Below, piece after piece: positions 1-9,600 of a DNA stretch of 47,319 nt (position 1 is the first letter of the stretch; each line of letters begins with the position of its first letter). Below the pieces are notes generated by a model, which was given only the letters and a program-made list of their open reading frames with translations, had not been told where the DNA came from and searched no databases. The translations under genes and the position numbers were made by a program. The stretch lies in the NCBI GenBank assembly GCA_028821405.1, contig JAPPGK010000110.1:1-47319 (forward strand). The letters run 5' to 3'. This DNA is from Gammaproteobacteria bacterium (GTDB lineage: Bacteria; Pseudomonadota; Gammaproteobacteria; Pseudomonadales; Azotimanducaceae).

Positions 1-1951
1 TGTCGGTTCCGGTGCCGCCGTCGTCCCAGGTCAGGCCGAGACCGCTCAGGGTCGCGTCGCTGGAGGGCACCACGGCATGGCCGCTGACGTCGACGAACGG
101 GACCGCGTCAGCCGTTGTCCAGACACCTGAGTCCCGGATCCCGGTATGCCGGAAGTCGTTCATACTCCAGCCGTCCGCGACCCTGCTGACGACGTCCGAC
201 TTCGTCCCGAAGACCTTGTAGAACCTATAGAGTTGCGAGGATCTCGAATCGAGCACCACGAAGTACCGGGTGTTCGGCTCGAGGGTGGCGTTCGCCGGCG
301 CCCCGAACGTACTGGCGGGGGAGCTGTCGCCCGGCGGCAGGTCCGGGTTGGTGGGGAGGACGACCTCGCCGCTCAGGGTGTAAAGACTGCTGTCCGGGTC
401 TCCTTCCGCCGTGCTGCTGAAGATCCTCACCCGCACGCCGGCCGAATGCGTGATCTCCCAGATGAGAATCTTGACCGAGGCGAGGACGTACCCTGCTTCG
501 TTGTCGCCGGTTTCGAATCCGAGTGCCTGAGCGCGCAAGATCTTGCCGGGCTCGAGGTTGCCGATGTAGAGCCTCTTGCTGAAGGGCTCGTCCAGATTGC
601 TGGCCAGGGCATCCTGCGACACCCGCGTCTCCTTCCGCGTCACGACCATCGTGTAGGTCCGCGTGGTGGTGCCGTCCTCGGCCGTCACCCGCACCCCGAT
701 CGGGTTCGCGCCGACTTCCAGATCGACCTGGAAGCCCTCCTGCACGGCGTCGGCGTCCGTCCGCAGCTGGTCGTCGCCGTCGACGTAGGCCACCGTTGCA
801 CCCTCGGCGTTGCTCGCGGTCCCCTGGATGGTGATCCGGTCGACGGGGTAGCGCACGCTTCTGGCATAGGAGGTCGCCGCGGAATCGAAGTACGGGGAGT
901 AGGTGACCAGCTTGCCGTCCCGATCCCGCATCCGCAGGGCACGCAGGTTCGCGTCCGTGGCTTGTACGACGGCATCACCGTTGATCTCGATCAGCGGAAC
1001 CGCGCTGTCGGTTGTCCAGGACGCCGAGTCCTTGTTCTTGGCGTGCCGATCCGCACTCAAGCTCCAGGCGGCCGCCTTGGTGTTGAGGGAGTCCGACTCC
1101 GTCGCCCGTATTTCGTAGTCGTTGCCGGCGTCCGAGGCCGTCGAGTCGAACACCACGAAATACCCCGCGTCCTTGCGCAGCGTGGCGCTCGTCGGTGCGG
1201 CGAAGGTCAGGGTCCCGTCGGCGATGATCGGGTTGCTCAGCGTGTACAGGCTGTAGTGCGGCGTTCCGATGGTCCTCGCGCCGAAGATCCTTACCCGGAC
1301 CCCGTCGGAAGCCGACGCGTTGGCGAGAACAGCCTTGACCGACGTGAGGTGGTAGCCACGCTCGGCGCTGCCGGTTTGAAATCGAACCGCCTGGGTGAAT
1401 TCAACGTTCGGGGAATCAGCCGGGGTGCCGACATCGATGCCGACGCCGCTGCTTTCGTCCAGGTTGCTGAGCAGCGCGTCGGGCGACGCCATCGGCACCG
1501 CCCGCGTCACCACCAGCGTGTAGGTCGCCGTGGTGACCGTGTCCTCGGCCGTCACCTTCACCTTGATCGTGTTCGCGCCCGCTTCGAGATCGACCTGGAA
1601 GTGATCCGCCACGGCGTCGGCGTCGGTCAGCGCCTGATCGCCGCCGTCGAAGTAGTCCACCCCGGCGCCGTCGTCGTTCTGGGTCGCCTCGACGGTTATC
1701 CGGTTCACCCGGGCAGGCGCGTTCGCGGCGTAGGAGGTCGTCGCGGCATTGAAGCCGGGGGAGTAGGCAACCGTGGCGCCGTCCCTGTCCTTCAGCGACA
1801 GCGCGCGCAGGGTCGCGTCGGTGGAGGTGGCGTTCGCTGCGGTAGCGGCCGTGCAGAGGCAGGCGCCGAGCGACAAGGTCAGAGCGGCGCCCCGCAATGA
1901 CCCGCTCCGCCGCCGGACAAGGACCCCGGAGTCCTGACGACGCCGCTTCAT
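1..1951 (-). CDS. Secreted cadherin-like beta-sandwich repeat protein, C-terminus beyond window
   Basis: The reverse strand is open from an ATG at 1951 to the window edge, giving 650 codons with no stop, so the C-terminus is missing. Residues 1-40 form an Arg-rich n-region plus a hydrophobic stretch ending in Ala-rich sequence, a signal peptide. Residues 44-150 and 332-439 are two copies of a cadherin-like beta-sandwich domain, each ending in a TYTxVVTR-type strand (TYTLVVTR, TYTMVVTR). Each is followed by a ~180-residue domain containing QAVRFQTGS or QALGFETGD, GVRVRIF and a YFVV(F/L)DS strand, resembling choice-of-anchor R modules. A third cadherin-like unit starts at the edge. The two-domain unit repeats every 288 residues. 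The likely role is an extracellular adhesive or surface protein. Opposite-strand open frames here, including one of 584 codons, are shadows. The domain reading is firm; the function is inferred. Confidence 0.82.
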   Translation of the reverse strand, partial: MKRRRQDSGVLVRRRSGSLRGAALTLSLGACLCTAATAANATSTDATLRALSLKDRDGATVAYSPGFNAATTSYAANAPARVNRITVEATQNDDGAGVDYFDGGDQALTDADAVADHFQVDLEAGANTIKVKVTAEDTVTTATYTLVVTRAVPMASPDALLSNLDESSGVGIDVGTPADSPNVEFTQAVRFQTGSAERGYHLTSVKAVLANASASDGVRVRIFGARTIGTPHYSLYTLSNPIIADGTLTFAAPTSATLRKDAGYFVVFDSTASDAGNDYEIRATESDSLNTKAAAWSLSADRHAKNKDSASWTTDSAVPLIEINGDAVVQATDANLRALRMRDRDGKLVTYSPYFDSAATSYARSVRYPVDRITIQGTASNAEGATVAYVDGDDQLRTDADAVQEGFQVDLEVGANPIGVRVTAEDGTTTRTYTMVVTRKETRVSQDALASNLDEPFSKRLYIGNLEPGKILRAQALGFETGDNEAGYVLASVKILIWEITHSAGVRVRIFSSTAEGDPDSSLYTLSGEVVLPTNPDLPPGDSSPASTFGAPANATLEPNTRYFVVLDSRSSQLYRFYKVFGTKSDVVSRVADGWSMNDFRHTGIRDSGVWTTADAVPFVDVSGHAVVPSSDATLSGLGLTWDDGGTGTD

Positions 1952-2414
1952 GCGTCCGGCCGCCCCGCCGAACCCGAGCGATCCGGTTCGCGCACGCTCC
2001 CCACCATGGGAAACACAATAGGAAACACGGGCCCGATCCGCGTCCCCAACATTGAGGATTCTTGTGGACATCGCCGAATCGGCTTCGATGGACTTGCACG
2101 CGTGGCGAGCGGCGCACGGACCTGGAGTGCCTATAGAAGTGGCGAGCACCGTCGAAAGCGCACCGCCAGGCGGCGCGGCGGGCTGACTAGGCCCGTCACC
2201 GTGGCCGTACCGGACAAGAAGACCGGCGACACGTCGGTACGACTTCCGGCGGAGTTGGCGGCGTGGAAGCGCGCACTGGAGGAGTCCGGGGCGCGGCAGC
2301 GGGAGAATCTTAGCGAACGAATCGGCCAGCGAATGCATGTGAGCGTGGGGCGCGGAGAACTGCTAACTCGCGCGACACCCCACGCGAAAGGACTCGCGGT
2401 CAGCTCTATTCGGC
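1952..2414. other. Intergenic spacer, no convincing gene
   Basis: This 463-bp gap separates the start of the cadherin-like gene from the 3' end of the first TonB receptor. A plus-strand frame from a GTG at 2201 reads as a charged, helix-like segment (SVRLPAELAAWKRALEESG) but runs straight into the receptor-module duplication that begins near 2334 and has no recognisable family. It may be a truncated gene or chance. The last ~80 bases (2334-2414) recur at 6610-6695 downstream of the second receptor, with the block ctgctaactcgcgcgacacc identical in both. Confidence 0.4.
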
Positions 2415-5400
2415 TTACGTCTCCCAGCGCAGATCCAGGAACAGGACGCGGCTGCGCGCATCCCATCGAACCCGGTCGTAGCCCAAGCCATAGCTGATCG
2501 TCGGCGCTTCCTTCCTGAACAGGTTCCGTGCGCCGGCGCGTACTCGGGTACCGTTGCCGAAGTCATAGTTCAGCATGATGTCAAATGTAGTCAGAGAGCC
2601 GAGTTCCAGCGTCGGGAGGCCCTCCCCAACCCGCTGACACCGCCCCACGACCTTCCGGCAAGGGCCCGCAGTGTCGTTCGAGTACCCCGCCCTGTGATAG
2701 ACAAAAAGGTCCGCTTCGAAGCGCCCCCGCATCCAGGTAAGCTGACCGTTGACCTTGTACTTGTCGCTACCGTCCGCAGTGCTCACGCGATCTTCCCGGT
2801 CAGCGGCCCTGGTGAGTTGCACAAACTCATCCAATACCCCTGCATAGGTGATCCGGGAATCGAAACGCCCGAACCTCGTTTCAACCGCGTATCGAACGCT
2901 CGTCGTGATCATCTCGCTGACCACCAATGAAATGTTGACGGGCTTGTTGATGATCGTAGTGGCAAATCCGTTCTCGTCGCGAACTACGAGCTCCGGGTGA
3001 GCTGCATAGGTGCGCGGAAAGAAAGTCCGCAACCTGTAGGAAATCTCGACTCTGTTGGCGTGGTCGATTCGCGACCAATCCGCCGTCCAGCGCAGCCCCC
3101 GGATGGATTCCGGCTCAAAGTCGAAACCCAACGAGTACTTCTCTCCGTACTCGGACTCGATGTCCGGATTGTGAGCCTGATCGATGTTTCTGACGGTTAC
3201 TTGGGTTGTTTCACCGGATGGATGCAGTGGATCATCCCAGCGTGTTTGATATTCCGTAGGCGTGTGGGGACTAAACTGCCACGCCAGATTGGGTGGGCGG
3301 AACGACTTCGTCCACGCTGCGTGGAGCGCAAACGTCTCGGTGGGCTCGTATCGAAGTCCGACGCGCGGGGTCGTATCGCCTTTCGATCGTGTGACGACAT
3401 TTGGCGAGCCCGAAGGATCGACAACATGCCGAGGCGCCCAGGACCATCCGGTTCCGGGTATCCAGAATCGCCAGCCTTCCTCCCTATACGCGAAACGCCA
3501 CGCACTCCCGCCATCCGCACCCTCATACTCGTAAAGGTCGCGCCGCCCCTGGAGGCTCAGATGAAGCCCGCGAAGGCCCGGGCGGGCATTTTTCTCTCCT
3601 ACGAGCGGAAGACCCAACTCCATGAAGGCGGCACCAAGTCCAACCTTGGGCTCCCGATGGCCTACGGTATTGGCGTAGTCGCCAATCCATAGGCCAGAAT
3701 CCGGAGTGAGGAGCCTCCACGCACGCTCAATCTTCTGGACTCGGTACTCTCCACCTAACACATAGTCGATTGGACCGCCCCAGATTTCAAATAGGTGGCC
3801 GCGCAACAATGCTTCGGCAGAGGTAAATGCCGAGCCGCCTTTCCTTGTCGATTGGGGGAGGAGAAAAGACCCAAAATCGGAACCTTGGGCTGTACCATCA
3901 CCAAAGGGATTGAAGGCAACACTCGGATCGGTACTCTCCAGAGTGCGGTAGAACGCTTCCGCGGTCGGGTCACCTTGATCGGTACGGTACCAGGAATGAC
4001 CATTGTTTGTTCCGAAAGTCTTGGGTCTGGAATGCGTCACACCTGCATCCAACTCGTGCCCGTCGCCAAACGTCCAAAGGACGCCGGCCGTGTAACTCGA
4101 ATGCCTGAACTGGGTTACCGTGGTTGCGGGCGGAAACAAGTCCGACTCCACTTCCCGTTGCGGATAATAGTTCACCAATACATCATGGCCGAAGGGGTTG
4201 TACGCGTTGCTCGCCGGAATGTAGTAGTCAAATAGTTGAGTCCGCGTTTCCTGAAAGGCCTCCAGTTCTGAATACAGCACCTCGCCGTAGAGCATCAGGT
4301 TTTCCCCAAAAGACTGCTCGGCGCGCACGTAGGCGGCCCGCGTCGTGGAATCCGACCCGTTGTAGGGCGTCACGTAGTCGGTGGGCGCGATGTCGGTCGT
4401 AAAATCCTCCACCGTCGCCCCGAGGCCGCTGTGCCCGGGCCGCAACTGCAGGTAGGGCTTCCGCGAATCGCAAAGCGGATAGTAGTATCTCCATGGCGAA
4501 TCCAAGACTGGGCACACCACACCGGGTTGGCCGATGCTGTAGTCGCGCCTGTCATACTCCGGCCCGAACTGGTCCCGAAAGTCGTTACTGGTCCAGACTT
4601 TGCGGTTGTTGATTGGCTCGGAGCGGTCATGCGACGCCAACCACGTCATGCGACCGGTTTCCCAGGAATAGGCGCCCTGTACGCTCATCGTCCTGCGGTC
4701 GGCATCGGTGGCGCTGTACTCTCGGCGAACCGTCGCCTTCAGACCGGGATCGCGCTTCTTGGTGATGAAGTTGACAACGCCGCCAATGGCGTCCGAGCCG
4801 TAGACTGCGGAGGCAGACCCCAAATCGATATCGACACGCTCAATTGCCGACAGCGGAATGTTCAAGAGGTTAACAGCGCCACCACTATCCCCGCCGATTG
4901 ACGATACGCGCCGGCCATTGATCAGAACCAGCGTGTTTTCGGTACCTAGGTTGCGCAAATTGACATAGGATGCGCCCAATTCAAAACTGGCTACGACCTG
5001 TTTCGTCGATGACGGAAAGGCCCAAGGCATCGGGCGAAATAGCTCCTCCGCATCCGAGACGCCCCGCCGTTCAATCTGTTCGGCGGTAATGCTGATAATC
5101 CTCGAAGTCGGGTCGCCGCCCTTCATCCGAGAACCGGTGACGCGCTGCGCCTCCAATTCCAGCATCTCCTCTTCTTCGGATTCTTCGTCCTCATCCCTGC
5201 GTTCGCCCGCGGACTCCCGCACCTGGCTAACCACGACCGTGTTCTCCGAGGCAAATTCGTATTCGAGGTCCGTTCCTGTCAACAAGGCCGTCAATGCCTC
5301 CTCGAACCGGTACTCGCCCTGCAACCCGTCCACCAGGACTTCCGCGCCACTCCCTTCCGCCAGCATGATCTGCACGCCAGACGCTCCGCCCAGTTCCATC

Positions 5401-5549
5401 AGTGCCGGACCCACCCCCTGTCGCTCGATGTCGAGCAGGAGGGTCTCGTTCGACCTGGCTACTGCGCTGGTTGCGGTCAGTGCCAATACACCCCACAACA
5501 ACACCGACAGCAGTGTCTTCAAAGGCGGGATTCCAAACCTGTCGCGCAA
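2415..5549 (-). CDS. TonB-dependent outer-membrane receptor with N-terminal STN signalling domain (copy 1)
   Basis: Outer-membrane active transporter for an unknown ligand, energised by TonB; the STN domain indicates it can signal to a FecR-type anti-sigma regulator. From a TTG at 5549 the protein is 1044 residues. A signal peptide ends at TSAVA (~31). The STN domain is at ~36-105, then an acidic linker (DEDEESEEEEM), a plug beginning TGSRMKGGDPTSR with VLINGRR and AVYGSDAIGGVVNF, and a barrel ending FLDLRWET. The TTG is preceded by GGAG at a good distance and matches the start of copy 2. The open frame continues upstream to 5885, but that part is a frame-shifted fecR remnant, so the long 1156-residue model is wrong. 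Copy 1 is strongly similar to copy 2, with most differences in barrel loops, suggesting different ligands. Confidence 0.88.
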   Translation of the reverse strand: MRDRFGIPPLKTLLSVLLWGVLALTATSAVARSNETLLLDIERQGVGPALMELGGASGVQIMLAEGSGAEVLVDGLQGEYRFEEALTALLTGTDLEYEFASENTVVVSQVRESAGERRDEDEESEEEEMLELEAQRVTGSRMKGGDPTSRIISITAEQIERRGVSDAEELFRPMPWAFPSSTKQVVASFELGASYVNLRNLGTENTLVLINGRRVSSIGGDSGGAVNLLNIPLSAIERVDIDLGSASAVYGSDAIGGVVNFITKKRDPGLKATVRREYSATDADRRTMSVQGAYSWETGRMTWLASHDRSEPINNRKVWTSNDFRDQFGPEYDRRDYSIGQPGVVCPVLDSPWRYYYPLCDSRKPYLQLRPGHSGLGATVEDFTTDIAPTDYVTPYNGSDSTTRAAYVRAEQSFGENLMLYGEVLYSELEAFQETRTQLFDYYIPASNAYNPFGHDVLVNYYPQREVESDLFPPATTVTQFRHSSYTAGVLWTFGDGHELDAGVTHSRPKTFGTNNGHSWYRTDQGDPTAEAFYRTLESTDPSVAFNPFGDGTAQGSDFGSFLLPQSTRKGGSAFTSAEALLRGHLFEIWGGPIDYVLGGEYRVQKIERAWRLLTPDSGLWIGDYANTVGHREPKVGLGAAFMELGLPLVGEKNARPGLRGLHLSLQGRRDLYEYEGADGGSAWRFAYREEGWRFWIPGTGWSWAPRHVVDPSGSPNVVTRSKGDTTPRVGLRYEPTETFALHAAWTKSFRPPNLAWQFSPHTPTEYQTRWDDPLHPSGETTQVTVRNIDQAHNPDIESEYGEKYSLGFDFEPESIRGLRWTADWSRIDHANRVEISYRLRTFFPRTYAAHPELVVRDENGFATTIINKPVNISLVVSEMITTSVRYAVETRFGRFDSRITYAGVLDEFVQLTRAADREDRVSTADGSDKYKVNGQLTWMRGRFEADLFVYHRAGYSNDTAGPCRKVVGRCQRVGEGLPTLELGSLTTFDIMLNYDFGNGTRVRAGARNLFRKEAPTISYGLGYDRVRWDARSRVLFLDLRWET

Positions 5550-5575
5550 GTCCCTGCTCCAGGACCTCGTCGTCT

Positions 5576-5866
5576 CTAATCGCCGGCCGAATCCGCAATC
5601 GCGATCCGGTCGTAGTGCCGCGTGACTTCGATTCGGCAACAGCCTTTCCAGGCCGTCAAGCGCGCCATTGATCTCACGGACATCTACGGTGGCATATGGG
5701 CTCAACTCCATGACCGCCGTGTCCTCAATCATGGTTTTCTTGCAGGAGTGGCGATTCAGCTCCTCGGCCACTCGATGTACGGCTCGCGGACGAAGGTGAT
5801 TATCCCATGGCGGCCAGGCAACGTACGAGTCCATGGACGTCGGCTGAGAGGCCTTCAGTTCGTTGC
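5576..5866 (-). pseudogene. fecR 3'-end remnant
   Basis: This is a decayed copy of the last ~95 codons of the intact fecR at 9863-10903. Shared segments include IEDTAVMELS and TVDVREIN, and the original stop TAG survives at 5576-5578. Relative to the intact gene there are at least three single-base indels: an extra base in the YVAW region, a compensating loss shortly after, and an extra base after LERLLP. The last one throws the frame into that of the downstream TonB receptor and creates a false fusion. Similarity to fecR ends abruptly near 5866, so the sensor and membrane parts are gone. Copy 1 of the receptor therefore has no FecR partner of its own. Confidence 0.8.
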
Positions 5867-6190
5867 TTCTCCGGTGACATCCCACCGGATTGCCGACGAC
5901 GTGGTTGGGAGCCCCGCTATCAGGCTTTCGGTCTCGCCTACCGGTCTGGAGTCGTTCCCACTCGTATCACGCCTGGGGCAAGTATCGGCGCACGGTGGCT
6001 TTGGTCGCACGGTGGTCGCCGATGGACGGCGTTGAGCCGTCGAGTTCGAGGCGGGGGTGTGCGCGAACGGCTTGGGCGAGTTCTCAGCTCAAAGCCGGCC
6101 CAGCCACACCGACCTCCCATGGAGCAAACGCCACGTCGCAGGCGCCCTTTGGCGTTTGTTCCATGACGGCGCTATCGTAGCATGCACAAC
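5867..6190. other. Intergenic spacer between duplicated modules
   Basis: No gene is recognised in this 324-bp stretch. Short open frames exist on both strands but none has a plausible start or a recognisable domain. It contains the stem-loop listed at 6121-6162. It is not part of the flanking duplication. Confidence 0.5.
6121..6162 (-). terminator. Stem-loop downstream of DUF551 gene, possible terminator
   Basis: Arms ggagcaaacgcca (6121-6133) and tggcgtttgttcc (6150-6162) pair over 13 positions with one G-T wobble around a 16-base loop. It lies about 30 bp past the stop of the minus-strand DUF551 gene. No T-run follows on either side, so intrinsic termination is only possible, not shown. 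Confidence 0.4.
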
Positions 6191-6595
6191 TCACAACGAT
6201 GGCGCGTCAGGCAGGTGACGCCAATGCGACGGCGTTTGGAACACGACATCCGCTGTTGACCGCATCCAATGCGCGCCGTCGTAGTACGCGGCCTCCATGG
6301 TGTCGGGGTCGCCATTCCAGCACGCCAACACGTTCACGCCGTCGTCGGGCAATGCGTCGGTGACCCTTACCCAATCCAAGTCAGGCAGCTCCACGAGAGT
6401 CGTGGAGTCATCCGGGTGTGCGACGATGATCGCTGCACCCGACTCCAGCACCTCGCAAACCAACCGCTCGCCAACCTCCTTGCTGACGGGAAGATTCGGA
6501 TACGCGCCAGGGAGGGACAACAACAGCGCTCGGTTCCCGTGGGCCTTGCGAAAGGCGGTGACTGACCTAATGTTCATGTCCAACAACAACGGCAC
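6191..6595 (-). CDS. Small protein with C-terminal DUF551 domain
   Basis: A 134-residue protein from a GTG at 6595; an in-frame ATG six codons on (MNIRSV) is an alternative start. The C-terminal ~60 residues match the DUF551 pattern: DWVRVTDALPDDGVNVLACW, an aromatic middle (AAYYDGAHWM) and the terminal HWRHLPDAP, equivalent to the family's HWxPLPxPP. DUF551 proteins are small, mostly phage- or prophage-encoded, and of unknown function. The first half resembles nothing I recognise. The gene sits alone between the two receptor modules, with no phage structural gene near it, which suggests an isolated insertion or leftover cargo. The domain call is good; the biological role is unknown. Confidence 0.72.
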   Translation of the reverse strand: MPLLLDMNIRSVTAFRKAHGNRALLLSLPGAYPNLPVSKEVGERLVCEVLESGAAIIVAHPDDSTTLVELPDLDWVRVTDALPDDGVNVLACWNGDPDTMEAAYYDGAHWMRSTADVVFQTPSHWRHLPDAPSL

Positions 6596-6609
6596 AAACC
6601 GCGTCCCTC

Positions 6610-9600
6610 GAATGCGTGTAAGCGTGGGGCGCCGCGCGGACTGCTAACTCGCGCGACACCCCACTTGAAAGGACTTGGTGTCAACTCCGTTCGCCTTACG
6701 TCCCCCAGCGCAGATCCAGGAACACGACGCGGCTGCGCGCATCCCATCGAACCGGGTCGTAGCCCAGGCCATAGCTGATCGTGGGCGCTTCTTTCTTGAA
6801 CAGGTTCCGAGCGCCGGCACGTACTCGGACACCGTTGTCGAAGTCATAGTTCAGCGTGAGATCAAAGATAGTCAGAGAGCCGAGTTCCAGGGTCGGGAGC
6901 CATTGGTCGATCTGCTCACACCGCCCCGCCACCCTGAGGCAAGTGCCTGCCGTGGCGTTCGAATAGCCCGCCCTGTGATAGACAAAGAGGTCCGCCGCAA
7001 ACCGCCCCCGGTCCCAGGTAAGCTGGGCGTTGACCTTGTACTTGTCGCTACCGTCCGCCGTGCCCAGAAGATGTTCCGGGTCACTGGCCGTGGTATGTTG
7101 AAAAAACTCATCCAGTACTCTCGTATAGGTGAGCCAGGATTCGAAGCGGCCGACCTTCGTTTCAAGCAAGTATCGAACGCTCGTCGTGAGCATTTCGCTG
7201 AATGCCGACGAAATGTTGATCGGTCTATCAATGATCGTAGTGGCAAAGCCGTTCTCGTCGCGGATGACGAGTTCCGGATGTGCCGCATAGGCAAGCGGGA
7301 AGAAGAAGGAACTTTCGTATGTGTGTGCGAATTCGATCCTGTTGGTGTGATCGATTCGCGACCAATCCGCCGTCCAGCGAAGACCCCGAGCGAAGTCCGG
7401 CGCCCAATCAAAACCCAGCGAGTGCTTGTCTCCGTATTCGGGCTCGACGCCTGGATTGTGAGACTCGAACACGGCCCTGACTATTACCGGGGTTGTTTCA
7501 CCGGACGGATGCAACGGATCGTCCCAGAAGACCTGACCCTCAACAGGCGCGTACGGACTAAACTGCCAATCCAAGTCGGGCGGGCGGAACGACTTCATCC
7601 ACGCCGCGTGCAATGCAAACGTGTCGGTGGGCTGGTATCGAATTGCGACCCGCGGCGTAGTGTCACCTGTCGAAACCGTGACGACCTTGGGCGAGCCCGA
7701 GAGATTGGCAACGAACCCTGGCGCCCAGGACCATCCGGTTCCGGGTATCCAGACTCGCTGGGCTTCCTCCTCATACGTGAAATCCCTAGCAACCCCGCCA
7801 TCGGCACCCTCGTACGTGTATCGGTCGCGCCGCCCCTGGAGGCTCAGATAAAGGCCGCGAAACGCTAAGCGGGAATTTCTCTCTGCCACCAGCGGCAAGC
7901 CCAGCTCCACAAAGGCGGCGGCTAGCCCAACCTCGGGCTCCGGATGGCCTACCAAATCGGCGTAGTCGTCAATCCATAGTCCGAAATCCTGATTGGCGAC
8001 CCTCCGCGTACGCTTGATCCTCTGGGCCCGGTACTCGCCGCCCACCACATAGCTGATGGGACCGCCCCAGATCTCGAACAGATCGCCGCGCAACAACGCC
8101 TCGGCAGAGACGAAAACCGAGCTGCCCCGTCTTGTCACGTGGGGGTGGAGAAACGACCCTGAAGCCGACCCTTGGGCGGTGCCATCACCAAAGGGGTTTA
8201 GTGCAACACTCGGATCGGAGCTCTCGAGGGTACGGTAGAACGCTTCCGCATGCGGGTCATTGTGGTCGGTACGGTACCAGACATGATCACTGATTGTTCC
8301 GGAAGCCTCGGGTCTGGAATAGGTGACGCCTGCCTCCAACTCATGGCCGTCGCCAAACGTCCAAAGGACGCCGGCCGTGTAACCAGGATGCTTGAACCGC
8401 GTTTGGGCGAATGCAGGCGGAAACAAGCCTGACGCCACCTCCCGCTGAGGAAGATAGTTCACCAGCACGGCATGGTCGAACGGGTTGTACGCGTTGCTCG
8501 CCGGGATATAGTACTGGAGCAATCGAGTCGGCCTCTCACGCAGGGCCTCAATGTCCGAATACAACGCCTCGCCATAAAGCATCAGGCTGTCGCCAAGAAG
8601 ATGCTCGGCACGCACGTTGAAACCCAGCCTCGTGGAACCTGACCCGTTGTGGGGCGTCACGTAGTCGGTGGGCGCGATGTCGGTCGTGAAATCATCCACC
8701 GTCGCCCCAAGGCCGCTGTGCCCAGGCCGCAACTGCAGGGAGGGCTTCCCCCTATCGCAATACGGATCGTAATACTTCGTTGGCCATTCCAGGACTGCGC
8801 ACACCACGCCCGGTTGCCCGATATTGAAGTCGCGTGTGTCATACTCCGCCCCAAACTGGTCCCGAAAGTCGTTACTGGTCCAGATTTCGCGGTTGTTGAT
8901 TGGCTTGGTCTGAACATGCGACATGGTCGCCGTCACGCTACCGCTCTCCCATAAACGGCCGCACTGTAGGCCGACCGTCCTTCGGTCGGCATCGGTGGCA
9001 CTGGACTCTTGGCGAACCGTCACGTCCAGACCGGAATAACGCTTCTTGGTGATGAAGTTGACGACGCCGCCAATGGCGTCCGAACCATAGACTGCGGACG
9101 CAGAACCCAAGTCAATGTCGACACGCTCGATCGCCAACAGCGGGATGACCAAGAGGTTGACCTGGCCACCAGTTTCCCCGCCGACTGCCGATACACGCCG
9201 GCCATTGATCAGAACCAGCGTGTTTCCGGTACCCAAGTTGCGCATGTTGAGATAGGAAACACCGATGCCAAAACCGGTTGTGGTCTGATCCGACCATGAG
9301 GGAAAGGCCCAGGGCGCCTGGCGGAACAGCTCCTCCGTATCGGAGACACCCCGCCGTGCAATCTGCTCGGCGGTAATGCTGATGATTCTCGAAGTCGGGT
9401 CGCCGCCTTTCATCCGAGAACCGGTGACGCGCTGCGCGTCCAATTCCAGCATCTCCTCTTGTTCGGATTCCTCGTCCTCATCCCTGCCGTCGCCGGGGGA
9501 CTCCCGCACCTGGCGAACCACGACCGTTTTCTCCGAGGCAAATTCGTATGCGAGGCCCGTACCTGTCAGCAGGGCATTCAATGCCTCCTCGAACCGGTAC

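Larger units (their letters stand above)
2334..5866. repeat. Direct duplication, copy 1 (fecR 3' end plus TonB receptor)
   Basis: About 3.53 kb is similar end to end to 6610-10152: the trailer after the receptor stop, the whole receptor gene and the 3' end of fecR. Similarity stops at 5866 (left copy) and ~10152 (right copy) just after the shared string gccttcagttcgttgc. The two copies have diverged by many substitutions and small indels, so this is not a recent event. A 0.74-kb unrelated segment with a DUF551 gene lies between them. Confidence 0.75.

Noticed and set aside
146-1900. A 584-codon open frame on the plus strand
   Set aside because: Its Arg/Val/Gly-rich product has no domain, and the opposite strand encodes clear cadherin-like and anchor-like repeats with a signal peptide. 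It is a high-GC shadow.
2201-2353. Possible short plus-strand gene (SVRLPAELAAWKRAL)
   Set aside because: It looks protein-like but has no recognised family and runs into the duplicated receptor trailer, with no ribosome site. Kept only as a note.
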